Source: Owenweeksia hongkongensis DSM 17368
GTDB lineage: Bacteria; Bacteroidota; Bacteroidia; Flavobacteriales; Schleiferiaceae
Length of the DNA: 64,000 nucleotides
Reading direction: 5' to 3'
Assembly: GCA_945907425.1 (NCBI GenBank)
Contig: CAMDTE010000001.1
Location: forward strand, 32,098-96,097
The first letter of the stretch is position 1. Each line of letters starts with the position of its first letter. Below, in pieces: positions 7,804 to 16,357 of this stretch. A program made the position numbers and the translations under genes. The notes under the pieces are model-generated. The model was not told the DNA's origin and did not search any database. It worked only from the letters and a program-made list of their open reading frames with translations.

Positions 7804-7896
7804 ACTAGCCTCCTGGTTGGTTTGACACCAGCCAACAAAAATGGATTTTCTTTCTGCATTTTAAGTGCGCCGCTTTGGAACTATTCACGCGGGATA

Positions 7897-8036
7897 ACCA
7901 TAAACCACTGACTATAAACTATAAACCAGCAACTATAAACTATAAACTAGCGACTATAAACCAGCGACTATAAACTATAAACCACTGACTATAAACTATA
8001 AACCACCAACTATAAACTATAAACCACTGACTATAA
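7897..8036 (-). repeat. Heptanucleotide repeat array 3 (20 units, 21-bp higher order)
   Basis: Twenty consecutive 7-mers run without indel: actataa alternates with accactg, accagca, actagcg, accagcg and accacca. The usual order is one variable unit then two actataa units, a 21-bp superrepeat seen about five times. The orientation is opposite to array 2. The stretch 7804-7896 before it holds nothing I can name, and the array ends 44 bp before the promoter of the PadR gene. Confidence 0.93.
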
Positions 8037-8080
8037 ACCATTCCAACTACTCTGCATAACATAATACCAATTATTACACA

Positions 8081-8088
8081 TATCTTTG
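8081..8088 (+). promoter_or_regulatory. -7 promoter box of the padR-pspC pair
   Basis: TATCTTTG, an exact TAnnTTTG match, ends 7 nt before the ATG at 8096. The predicted leader is about 3-4 nt. No -33 element is obvious. Confidence 0.65.
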
Positions 8089-8095
8089 CCTTACC

Positions 8096-8413
8096 ATGAA
8101 CGAAGAAAATGCAAAGGCGCAAATGCGCAAAGGAGTATTGGAACTCTGTGTTTTACGTATAGTGCGCGCCGATGAAGTGTATACATCCGACATCACTGAA
8201 CGGTTGAAGGCGGCGGAAATGCTCGTTGTGGAAGGCACTTTGTATCCATTGCTCACGCGCATGAAAAATGCCGGATGGCTTTCATATCGATGGGAGGAAA
8301 GCAAATCGGGGCCCCCCAGAAAGTATTATCAAATCACCCCCTCTGGCGAAATTTTCCTTGGTCAGTTGGAAAAAGAATGGAAAGCATTTACTCAAGCTGT
8401 TGATTCATTGTAA
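8096..8413 (+). CDS. PadR family transcriptional regulator
   Basis: This 105-residue protein is a compact PadR winged-helix regulator. It has the family features: KGVLELCVLRIV in helix 1, TSDITERLKAAEML, the wing segment VVEGTLYPLLTRMKNAGWLSYRWEES and GPPRKYYQITPSGEIFL. Members without a C-terminal domain of this size are usual next to PspC-domain membrane proteins in Bacteroidota. The downstream PspC gene starts 11 bp later, so the pair is almost certainly one transcript and the regulator probably controls it, perhaps in response to envelope stress or a drug ligand (inference). Confidence 0.94.
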   Translation: MNEENAKAQMRKGVLELCVLRIVRADEVYTSDITERLKAAEMLVVEGTLYPLLTRMKNAGWLSYRWEESKSGPPRKYYQITPSGEIFLGQLEKEWKAFTQAVDSL

Positions 8414-8424
8414 AAAATAAAGTC

Positions 8425-10023
8425 ATGAAAAAAACCATAGACATCCATTTGGCAGGATTGCGATTTCATTTGGACGAAGACGCCTATTTTCGGTTGAACG
8501 AATATTTGGAATCGCTCCGTAAAGCACTGGCCAGCACCCTGGGAAGTGAGGAGATTCTGTCGGATATAGAAGGGAGAATAGCGGAGTTGTTCCATGGGAT
8601 GCTGATGGCTTCGAAACAGGTCATTGCTTTGAACGAGGTGGATCGTGTGATCGCTTTGCTCGGGAATCCAGAGGAATACGTGGACTCTGCTGATGCGATG
8701 GAATCCGTTGGAAAACCAGAAACTAAACGATTGTTTAGGGATCCGGACGACCAGATTATTGGAGGTGTTGCGTCGGGAATCTCGGCCTATTTTTCTATCG
8801 ACCCGGTCATTATTCGCGTTATCATGGCCTTGCTGTTTTTCGTGGGCGGCTTTGGGGCTGGGTTTTATATTTTGCTCTGGATAGTCATCCCCGAGGCAAA
8901 ATCGACCTCCGACAGACTGCGCATGCGGGGTGAAAAAATCACCTGGCAAAACATTCAAAAAACAGTGCACGATGAACTGGATGGCGTCGCGAACAGATCC
9001 TCTCGGTTTACCAAAGGCCAAAGTTTTCGTCAAACCAAAAACAAAGCCGGACAAGTCGTAAGCGAAGCCTTTGACTCGATCGGACAAATTTTGATGTACA
9101 TCCTCCATTTTGTCGCCAAAGCGATCGGTGTGGTGCTAATGATCGTCAGTATTTCTGTAGGAATCTCCGTAGCTGTCATACTTTTTGGAGAAGGAATCAA
9201 CGTCAATGGGGCGCTGATTGCGCCCCAACAATTGCAAACGTTAGTAGACGTGTTTGCTCCCGCGGGATTTTCAATGACCTCGCTCGTTTTGCTCCTTATC
9301 CTTCTATTATTGGGGCCTATTTTTGGGATTTTCAGCCTGGGGGCGCGTATTCTTTTCAATATTCCCTGGAAAACGCCCGCTCTGCGCCTGTTGAATGGGG
9401 GGGCAACCCTATTGTTTATCTCCGCCACCATCCTTTTGTTTTATTTTGGATCCAAAACGGGTCGAGAATTTCATGAAGAAGCCTCCATCACCCGTAGCCT
9501 GACCCTTCCTACTGTACAGCGGTGGTCTGTCGTTGCCGTGGATGCACCTATTCCTCCGGTAACGTTAGAATTCAGTTTCAACGAAGAGGAGTACAACAGC
9601 AAAGAATGGGTATTTACCGAAGATCACGTGTACACCAGCTTGGTGTACTTTGATGTGGTCCCCAGCGCGGATGGAAAAGCACGCGTAGATGTTCAAGCCA
9701 AGGCCAACGGATCCACCAGAAGAAGTGCCAGAGAAAGGGCTGGCTCGGTAGGGTACAACGCCAGCGTGGACAGCGCAGGGAAAATTGCTTTGGATTCCTA
9801 TTTGTCTTTCGCAAAACAGGATCGGTTCCGGGGGCAAAACATTCAGGTTACACTGTATTTACCCATCGGCCATAGTGTGTATTTGGATCCTTCCAGCATC
9901 GAATTAATCTACGATATTGAAAACGTAGAAAATGTTTACGATGCGGATATGGTCGGTCAATGGTGGTTAATGACCGAAGTTGGACTGGTTCCTCATTCGT
10001 CTGGGATGCCCCTAATGGATTAA
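8425..10023 (+). CDS. PspC domain membrane protein
   Basis: This 532-residue inner-membrane protein has an N-terminal soluble segment (HLAGLRFHLDEDAYFRLNEY and LSDIEGRIAELFHGML, residues 5-70), then a PspC domain at about 98-165 (RLFRDPDDQIIGGVASGI, then a hydrophobic helix ending WIVIPEA). Further hydrophobic segments lie near 225-255, 285-315 and 325-345. The last 180 residues are beta-rich and probably extracytoplasmic. This is the architecture of Bacteroidota PspC proteins encoded after PadR regulators. E. coli PspC is a membrane-stress sensor, so a role in envelope stress is plausible. The stop codon overlaps that of msrA by 4 bp. Confidence 0.9.
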   Translation: MKKTIDIHLAGLRFHLDEDAYFRLNEYLESLRKALASTLGSEEILSDIEGRIAELFHGMLMASKQVIALNEVDRVIALLGNPEEYVDSADAMESVGKPETKRLFRDPDDQIIGGVASGISAYFSIDPVIIRVIMALLFFVGGFGAGFYILLWIVIPEAKSTSDRLRMRGEKITWQNIQKTVHDELDGVANRSSRFTKGQSFRQTKNKAGQVVSEAFDSIGQILMYILHFVAKAIGVVLMIVSISVGISVAVILFGEGINVNGALIAPQQLQTLVDVFAPAGFSMTSLVLLLILLLLGPIFGIFSLGARILFNIPWKTPALRLLNGGATLLFISATILLFYFGSKTGREFHEEASITRSLTLPTVQRWSVVAVDAPIPPVTLEFSFNEEEYNSKEWVFTEDHVYTSLVYFDVVPSADGKARVDVQAKANGSTRRSARERAGSVGYNASVDSAGKIALDSYLSFAKQDRFRGQNIQVTLYLPIGHSVYLDPSSIELIYDIENVENVYDADMVGQWWLMTEVGLVPHSSGMPLMD

Positions 10024-10499
10024 AACAGCCGGCGGTATCCGTGACAATACGGCACCGCTCCTTGATGGTTGTAGTAATCTTGGTGGTAATTCTCCGCGAC
10101 ATAAAATTTTGACGCTGGCAACAGAACGGTCGCGATCGCAAGCCCTTTGGCTTCCAACAGTCCCATCAACATTTCAGCGATTGTCTTTTGTTCCGCCGAT
10201 TGATAGAAAATAGCACTCCGGTATTGCGGTCCGAGGTCTGGTCCCTGGCCATCGCTCTGGGTGGGGTCGTGCGTCTCAAAAAATACCCGCAATACTTGCT
10301 CGTAGGGTATGATCGCGGGGTCAAAATCTACTAAACATGCCTCGTAATGGCCTGTCGTTTTTTCACACACTTGAGCATACGTAGGATTCTCCACATGACC
10401 CCCTATGTAGCCAACCGTTGTTTGGAGAATTCCCGTCTCCTTTTTTAAGAAAAACTCAGTGCCCCAAAAACACCCTGAGGCCACAATCGCTTGCTCCAT
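10020..10499 (-). CDS. msrA: Peptide-methionine (S)-S-oxide reductase
   Basis: MsrA repairs methionine S-sulfoxide in proteins using thioredoxin. The catalytic motif ASGCFWGTEFF puts the nucleophilic cysteine at residue 10 of this 159-residue protein. GYIGGHVENPTYAQVC, HYEACLVDFDP and YRSAIFY are all classic family segments. The ATG at 10499 is preferred over a TTG 24 nt upstream because it gives the usual MEQAIVASGCFWG start. The gene follows the outer-membrane barrel gene by 13 bp on the same strand. The C-terminus lacks an obvious recycling cysteine pair. Confidence 0.95.
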   Translation of the reverse strand: MEQAIVASGCFWGTEFFLKKETGILQTTVGYIGGHVENPTYAQVCEKTTGHYEACLVDFDPAIIPYEQVLRVFFETHDPTQSDGQGPDLGPQYRSAIFYQSAEQKTIAEMLMGLLEAKGLAIATVLLPASKFYVAENYHQDYYNHQGAVPYCHGYRRLF

Positions 10500-10512
10500 T
10501 CCGCTACGGTTT

Positions 10513-12969
10513 TTACATTTCAATCATTTCCGATCCTCCTCCGTTGCTGGGCATCCCTCCTCGGTTGCTGCGGCTGCGCGGATTTTGTAGCTGACCAAAT
10601 CGATACTGAACATTGACAAAGAAAATACGGCTTTCTCTTGAGCGAGTGTATTCAAAATAAAGCGTCTCTCTGTCTTGAATCATTCCGAATTTTTTGGTGT
10701 TGAATACATCACTTAATCGGGCGGAAACACTTACTTTTCGATGAAACAAATCTACTTTGTAGCCAATGTCTACTCCTCCCATAGGCTTCCGCCATCCTTG
10801 CCCTGTGGGGCCCGCCCCCATTTGCATATAGGTCAGCTGCACTTGTTGGATCTTATTCAAATCGATACTCGCATTGGCGCGGGCATTCCAGCTCAAACCA
10901 CTTTGCTGTAGGCCTGCAGACAAATTCGTTCCGTTGATGGTGGTGAAGTACACATCGGCACTCGTCTGCAAATTCATCCAAGGAAGGAATCGACCCATGG
11001 CCGACCCACTGAATCCATAGCTCTGTTTGGTATTGTAATTTTCCCACGTAACCACCACGATTCCCGTAGGGTCTACCACCAGGTAACGAGAGAACATATT
11101 TGTAGTGTGCCGGAAATAGGTGGATCCGCTAATGGATCCCTTTTTTGAGAATTTCACCCGACTCAACTCTACCGCGTGTGTGTACTGCGGCTTTAAGTTG
11201 GGATTCCCTTTCCTTATGCTCTGAGGATTCGTGTAGTCCACAATCGGGTTCAAACTCTCTTGTCCCGGACGATCCACTTTCATAGAGTAACTCCATTGAA
11301 TCTCCGTTCCTTTCTTCGGTGTATAGGTCGCAAATACCGATGGGAAAAGCCCAGGGAAAACACGGGACAAGGTGGATCCATCGCGCAGTAAAAATTTCAA
11401 ATTCGCTTGCTCGTACCGAACTCCTGCTTGGGCTTTCCATTTCGTGTTAAAAACGTAGCCGTAGGTCATGTAGGCCGCATTCAACCACTGGGTACTTTCA
11501 ATCAGGAACGAGCGCAAGGAATCCTGCACGACAGGCCCCATGGGCGTAAACTGTTGCGTTGCTACTTGGTTTTTTTGATGATAAAACTGGGTACTTCTTG
11601 CTCCCCACTCTAGTTTTCCTCCTTTTCCAACGGCTCGTTCAGCGTCGGTTTGGAAATTCCATGTTTGCCCTTTGCCTGTGGTGCCAAACATTTGCATGTA
11701 GGCCCCGTGTGTTAACGTAAGGGGGTAAAATGCGTCCCACGTCCAATAGTTGCTGCTATGTTTTTCAGATGCATTGTCTGAAAAGCTCACATCCGCTGTC
11801 CATTTACGGTTTTCTATTTTGTATTTGTACTCGTACCGCAACGCGACATCGTAGTTGAAATCCTTGCTGGTATTTGAATCCCGCTGAGAAGCATACGTTC
11901 TGAACGTAGTATCTATTCCAACACGGCTATGGGTAGATTGATTTTTATACCGAGTCGTATCCGCCCCCTCTCTGTTGCCGTCATTGATTCCTGCGGATAG
12001 ATTGAACGAGTGCTGCTTCCCGAGGACAAAATCCATTCCCCCTCTCAGATTGATACCGGCATTGTGATCTAGACTTTGGCTTCTGTGCAAAAAGGTAAAC
12101 CCTGTATCTGGCATGTATTTGTATTCTCTAAAGGTCCTTCCGGCTCCAGACAGGAAGCGATCATCCCAGGACGCGTTGAGAAATAGATTGGTTTCGTTTA
12201 CTTTCTTGGACACATTCAGTGCCGATGTGTATTTATCGCCCGATCCCATCCCCACCATTAGGTCTCCGTTCAGTCCGTTTTTGGTGTTTTTTGTCGTAAT
12301 AATGTTTAAGATTCCTCCGGTGCCGTCCGCTTGAAACTTGGCCCCCGGGTTGGTCAATACTTCCACCTTGGAAATGCCAGAAGCGGGGATTCGGTCGAAG
12401 GCATTCATTCCTGACATTCCTAGCATGGCAGCGGGTCTTCCATCGATCAAAATTGTCACGTTTTCTTGTCCGCGAAGGGCAATATTCCCGTCAATATCCA
12501 CCGATACATTGGGTACTTGACGCAGCACATCGGTGCCCGACCCTCCCTGCACTTGCAGATCTGTTTTGACATCGTAGACTTTTCTGTCGAGTCCGTTCAA
12601 CAGGTCTGGCCCTTTGCTGATCACCTCCGCTTGCTTCAATTCAGTCGTTGACGCCGTTGCTTTTAAAACTCCCACTCGCGTCAATTTTCCGTCTTCCACA
12701 ACGATGGATTTCATGACAGGCGCATACCCAAAGGGCTTTGCCACCAACCGATACTCACCGCTTTTTACATTTTTTATTTCAAAGGCACCGTCCGTTCCAG
12801 AAAGTGCTTGGGCCACCGGTGTTCTGTCTTGCATGATCCGAATCGGCGCCGCAATCAAAGGCTCACCGGAAGTCGCATCCACAATACTGCCGCTAACGGA
12901 GGATTGGGCACTGGCGTAGAAAGGGAAGAAAAATAGAAGGGAAATAGTGGATAGTGTAGTAAATCTCAT
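10513..12969 (-). CDS. Outer-membrane beta-barrel protein, TonB-dependent-receptor-like
   Basis: The 818-residue product has a Sec signal (residues 1-21, ending FYASAQ), then a carboxypeptidase-like regulatory domain (about 23-105, VSGSIVDATSGEPLIAAPI). A plug domain follows at about 125-225, with VLRQVPNVSVDIDGNIALRG and ISKVEVLTNPGAKFQADG, and then a long barrel. This is the outer-membrane beta-barrel family found throughout Bacteroidota, related to SusC/FecA receptors. I see no SusD partner or TonB box, so the substrate is unknown. The C-terminus is Gly/Ser/Asn-rich and ends GGGSEMIEM. It lies 44 bp downstream of asd on the same strand. Confidence 0.88.
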   Translation of the reverse strand: MRFTTLSTISLLFFFPFYASAQSSVSGSIVDATSGEPLIAAPIRIMQDRTPVAQALSGTDGAFEIKNVKSGEYRLVAKPFGYAPVMKSIVVEDGKLTRVGVLKATASTTELKQAEVISKGPDLLNGLDRKVYDVKTDLQVQGGSGTDVLRQVPNVSVDIDGNIALRGQENVTILIDGRPAAMLGMSGMNAFDRIPASGISKVEVLTNPGAKFQADGTGGILNIITTKNTKNGLNGDLMVGMGSGDKYTSALNVSKKVNETNLFLNASWDDRFLSGAGRTFREYKYMPDTGFTFLHRSQSLDHNAGINLRGGMDFVLGKQHSFNLSAGINDGNREGADTTRYKNQSTHSRVGIDTTFRTYASQRDSNTSKDFNYDVALRYEYKYKIENRKWTADVSFSDNASEKHSSNYWTWDAFYPLTLTHGAYMQMFGTTGKGQTWNFQTDAERAVGKGGKLEWGARSTQFYHQKNQVATQQFTPMGPVVQDSLRSFLIESTQWLNAAYMTYGYVFNTKWKAQAGVRYEQANLKFLLRDGSTLSRVFPGLFPSVFATYTPKKGTEIQWSYSMKVDRPGQESLNPIVDYTNPQSIRKGNPNLKPQYTHAVELSRVKFSKKGSISGSTYFRHTTNMFSRYLVVDPTGIVVVTWENYNTKQSYGFSGSAMGRFLPWMNLQTSADVYFTTINGTNLSAGLQQSGLSWNARANASIDLNKIQQVQLTYMQMGAGPTGQGWRKPMGGVDIGYKVDLFHRKVSVSARLSDVFNTKKFGMIQDRETLYFEYTRSRESRIFFVNVQYRFGQLQNPRSRSNRGGMPSNGGGSEMIEM

Positions 12970-13013
12970 GCGGGTTGGATGCTTTGGAGGAAGGGAGGTT
13001 TAATGGCGTTGTG

Positions 13014-14009
13014 TCATTTCAAAAATCCTGCCGCGAGCAATGTTTCCGCAATTTGAATGGCATTGGTTGCCGCTCCTTTTCTCAGGTTGTCGGACACTAT
13101 CCACAATTGAATGGATTTGGGGCTGGAAACATCCTTCCGGATGCGTCCCACAAAAACCTCGTCTTTGTTTTGTGCCTGCAAAGGCATAGGGTATTCACTT
13201 TTCGATGGATTGTCTATCACCGCGATACCAGGCGACTGCGCAAGGCACGCTTTCACCTCTTCTGGCGTGGGCACCTCTTGCACAAATTCAATATTCACAG
13301 ACTCTGAATGTCCTCCTTGCACCGGTACGCGAACGGCTGTCGCGGAAACCTTTACCGAAGGATCTCCTAATATTTTAACCGTTTCATGGGTCAATTTCAT
13401 TTCCTCTTTGGTGTATCCGTTTTCAAGGAATACGTCGCATTGCGGAATGCAATTGAGATCAATGGTGTGGGGATAAATTTTGGGCCCCTCTATCCCTTGA
13501 CGCTCATCGGCCAGTTGTTGAACCGCCCGCATTCCTGTGCCCGTAATACTTTGGTAGGTACTGACAATCACTCTTTGAATGGGCCACTGTTTGTGCAAGG
13601 CGTTCAAAACCATGACCAATTGAATCGTAGAACAGTTTGGGTTGGCAATGATTTTGTCCGAGGATCGTACCACAGCTCCGTTTACTTCGGGTACAATAAG
13701 CGGAATTTCTGGATCCATTCTCCAAGCACTGGAATTGTCGATGACGGTACATCCGACCGCCGCAAATCGTGGCGCCCATTCTTTGGAAACATCGCCTCCG
13801 GCAGAGAACAGGGCCAAATCAGGTTGTGCGTCCACTGCCTGCTGTAAGGTCATGGCTTTGTATTCCTTTCCCCGAAACAAAACGGGCAATCCCTCCGATG
13901 CATCGGAAGCGACAGCAAAAAATTCCGAAACAGGGAACCGACGCTCCGCGAGTATTTTCCGCATTTGCTCCCCTACCATGCCTGTGGCACCAACTACCGC
14001 TACTTTCAT
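13014..14009 (-). CDS. asd: Aspartate-semialdehyde dehydrogenase
   Basis: Asd reduces aspartyl phosphate to aspartate semialdehyde, the branch point to lysine, diaminopimelate, threonine and methionine. The 331-residue protein shows the NADP-binding GATGMVGEQM at residues 7-16, the catalytic cysteine 126 in NPNCSTIQLV and the active-site histidine 234 in QGGHSES. The ATG at 14009 gives the family start MKVAVVGATG; a longer frame to 14051 would cross the promoter box. It is divergent from the lamin-tail gene. Supply of diaminopimelate ties it to the wall genes elsewhere in the window only loosely. Confidence 0.96.
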   Translation of the reverse strand: MKVAVVGATGMVGEQMRKILAERRFPVSEFFAVASDASEGLPVLFRGKEYKAMTLQQAVDAQPDLALFSAGGDVSKEWAPRFAAVGCTVIDNSSAWRMDPEIPLIVPEVNGAVVRSSDKIIANPNCSTIQLVMVLNALHKQWPIQRVIVSTYQSITGTGMRAVQQLADERQGIEGPKIYPHTIDLNCIPQCDVFLENGYTKEEMKLTHETVKILGDPSVKVSATAVRVPVQGGHSESVNIEFVQEVPTPEEVKACLAQSPGIAVIDNPSKSEYPMPLQAQNKDEVFVGRIRKDVSSPKSIQLWIVSDNLRKGAATNAIQIAETLLAAGFLK

Positions 14010-14028
14010 TGCGAAGAAATTAAGACTG

Positions 14029-14036
14029 CAAAGGTA
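14029..14036 (-). promoter_or_regulatory. -7 promoter box of asd
   Basis: The minus strand reads TACCTTTG, an exact consensus match, 19 nt before the asd ATG. Confidence 0.65.
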
Positions 14037-14086
14037 AATAAACACATACAAGCGTTTTCCATCGATTTTCGCAGAAAAGAACGAAT

Positions 14087-14094
14087 GTTCTTTG
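14087..14094 (+). promoter_or_regulatory. Weak -7 box before the lamin-tail gene
   Basis: GTTCTTTG keeps the TTTG half of the consensus and is followed by cccc and the ATG at 14099. The same TTTGccccATG arrangement occurs at purQ. It supports the chosen start even though that start leaves no signal peptide. Confidence 0.35.
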
Positions 14095-14098
14095 CCCC

Positions 14099-16342
14099 AT
14101 GATGGGTGCGTTGGTAGATACTCTTTGGATTACTTCCTGGGAAACCGGGTGGGTGCATCCTACGCGTTGGTACGGAGATACGGCCCATTTTCAGAAAGAC
14201 AGTGTACAGGATTGGATTCGTTTGAAAGGTCCTTCCGCAGGAAAAACATGGTTGTGGTCCGAGTGTCAGGCGGGAAAAAACGCTTCGTGGGAAGGATCTC
14301 TCTCTTTGGATTGCAACCCATCCAGCAGTAATTATGTGGAAATTCGACTCTCCACTGATGGGCTCGGGAATGGATATGCGGTCCGTCTGGGCGCCTCCGA
14401 CGATGCTATCGCTTTCGGAAAACTCTCCAAAAACTCCTTTACTACCTTGGCTAAGTCTCCTCTGGGGATTTTGGACCAGGCGAGTACTCGGGTGCATTTG
14501 CGCATGGAGCGATCCAAAAAAAGCCATTGGTTTTTATCCTATTCCCTCTCATCCGATGGTTTGAAGGGGACTTTACAAGCCGTTGACAGCACCTTTCAGC
14601 CAGGGGATTGGTTCGGATTCAAGTATGTGTACACTTCCACCCGGGTGCGTTCTTTCGCCATCGGCCCTTGGTTTGCTTTGGGCCGGCCTGATCCTCCGAT
14701 ACTTCCCCCATCGCCGGATGTACGAAGACCTGCTTGGGAACAAAAGCACTTACCCATAACAGAAGTACTCGCTGCCGTTGACCCCAAGCCGCACCCATCG
14801 GCTGCTCGTGGTGAGTTTATCGAACTAGTGAACAAGGGGGCCGATACGTTGTATGCCATGGGTTGGAGTGTGAAAATCAATGGAAACAGGTATGCTTTGC
14901 CTCCTATGCGCTTACCCAAGGATTCCGTCGTTTTAATTGCTGATTCGTCGCTGGGCCCTTGGTCTGGCATGGTCTGGCACACCAAAGTAAATGTGTTGTC
15001 CGGTGGTTGTTGGATTCAGGTGCTAGATAACTACGGGCGCACGATTACCCACACGATGTATAATCCCGAGTATCACACACCGCCAGAGAAAGCCACGGGA
15101 GGATATTCCTTGGAGGCCAGGGATTTTCTTTCCTCTTGTTTTGGAGGTTCGTTTTGGTCCACTTCCGTTTCTGCAAAGGGTAGTACACCGGGAAGGATCC
15201 CTCAGTTAGACACCGCTGCTCCCCTGCTCCCTGCATTGAAGCTTTCGTGGTGGGGAAGAGTAGATCCTTTCACGATGGATTTTCAGACTCTCGTTCCGTT
15301 TCTTCCTTTGCACGACCATTTGCCTTTGGTGAATCGTCTTGGAATGGACTGCGACACGGCCTGGCTTGTGAACCCCTTCACAATGCGCGTGCGGTGGGCT
15401 TCCATGGCCCAGCCGGGAGAAAGGGGGGCTATCCATTTTTCTCTTCCTTTTTGTCAAGGATTTGTTTTGGACACCACCATGCTCTGGGGAGAACCTCTGC
15501 CTTTTTCCTTACTGGATTCGATTCGAATGACCGAGGTTCTTTTGAACCCCGCTGCCTACCACGAACGCTTCGTAGAAATTTACAATGCGGGGACGCATTG
15601 GGTAGATGTGGGTTTGTTGCGCATGGGTTCCTGCCGAACCATTCCTTGTTCCCCGGAAGAGTGGCGGTCTTTGGCCCCGCCGGGAACCCTGTTGGCGCCA
15701 AAATCCGTGTTGGCTTTTGCTTCTGGATGGGACGGAGCGGATACTCTCCCGTGGGAAGGGAATCCTTGGCGCTGGGTGAGCGGAAGCGACGCGCTGCCTT
15801 TTTCCGACGAAGGCGGATACGTGGGTTTGTTTCAAACCAATGGGAATGTCCTCGATGTGGTTCTGCTTTCGGAGAGGTTCCATCATCCGGGATTGATTTC
15901 AACGGAAGGGCATTCCTTGACTCGTCGCCATTGGAATGCCAACGGTGTGGATTCCGCCAGCTGGATGACCGATCCATCGGGGTGGGGATCTCCGGGTGTT
16001 GCTCATTTTGCGCACGGACCTCCAACCCTTCGGCTGGGGCAATGGAAGATGATGTCTTCCCGCGTGGGCGTACACGGTCCGGCTTTTCTTTATTACAAAT
16101 TGCCGGAAACGGCCGAAGATCAATGGGTCGCCAATGCTTCTGTGTATTCTCTCCGCGGCGAGCGATTGTACGAAATCTGGAACAACCGGGTACTTCCCCT
16201 GGAAGGTGAATTGGTTTGGAATGGTCGATTGGCCTCCGGGGCTCCCGCCCCTCCGGGAACCTATTTTTTGTCCCTCTCCTTTTTCAACCCCCAAGGACAA
16301 TGGAACAGCAAGTCCTTTGCCGTAAGCGTCGATTGGAGGTAG
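14099..16342 (+). CDS. Lamin-tail domain protein without a visible signal peptide
   Basis: This 747-residue protein has two lamin-tail-like domains, starting near residue 220 (ITEVLAAVDPKPH, GEFIELVNKG, LPKDSVVLIAD) and near 474 (IRMTEVLLNP, RFVEIYNAG). The C-terminus is a FlgD-like immunoglobulin fold (LVWNGRLASGAPAPPGTYFL). In Bacteroidota such proteins are normally secreted and begin with a signal peptide before the WYGDTAHF-type first domain. Here the frame starts directly at that domain, and no in-frame start exists further upstream. The function is unknown; the family is linked to extracellular structures or nucleases. The arginase-family gene follows 15 bp later. Confidence 0.75.
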   Translation: MMGALVDTLWITSWETGWVHPTRWYGDTAHFQKDSVQDWIRLKGPSAGKTWLWSECQAGKNASWEGSLSLDCNPSSSNYVEIRLSTDGLGNGYAVRLGASDDAIAFGKLSKNSFTTLAKSPLGILDQASTRVHLRMERSKKSHWFLSYSLSSDGLKGTLQAVDSTFQPGDWFGFKYVYTSTRVRSFAIGPWFALGRPDPPILPPSPDVRRPAWEQKHLPITEVLAAVDPKPHPSAARGEFIELVNKGADTLYAMGWSVKINGNRYALPPMRLPKDSVVLIADSSLGPWSGMVWHTKVNVLSGGCWIQVLDNYGRTITHTMYNPEYHTPPEKATGGYSLEARDFLSSCFGGSFWSTSVSAKGSTPGRIPQLDTAAPLLPALKLSWWGRVDPFTMDFQTLVPFLPLHDHLPLVNRLGMDCDTAWLVNPFTMRVRWASMAQPGERGAIHFSLPFCQGFVLDTTMLWGEPLPFSLLDSIRMTEVLLNPAAYHERFVEIYNAGTHWVDVGLLRMGSCRTIPCSPEEWRSLAPPGTLLAPKSVLAFASGWDGADTLPWEGNPWRWVSGSDALPFSDEGGYVGLFQTNGNVLDVVLLSERFHHPGLISTEGHSLTRRHWNANGVDSASWMTDPSGWGSPGVAHFAHGPPTLRLGQWKMMSSRVGVHGPAFLYYKLPETAEDQWVANASVYSLRGERLYEIWNNRVLPLEGELVWNGRLASGAPAPPGTYFLSLSFFNPQGQWNSKSFAVSVDWR

Positions 16343-16350
16343 TACATTTG
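16343..16350 (+). promoter_or_regulatory. -7 promoter box of the arginase-family gene
   Basis: TACATTTG, an exact TAnnTTTG match, begins on the base after the stop codon of the lamin-tail gene and ends 7 nt before the ATG at 16358. Confidence 0.6.
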
Positions 16351-16357
16351 CAGTATT

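Noticed and set aside
833..8036. Arrays as CRISPR or tRNA-like repeats
   Set aside because: Units are 7 bp without unique spacers of constant length, and there are no cas genes or cloverleaf sequences.
15247..16209. 320-codon plus-strand frame inside the lamin-tail gene
   Set aside because: Another frame of a real gene; low-complexity Arg/Gly/Ser-rich translation with no domain.
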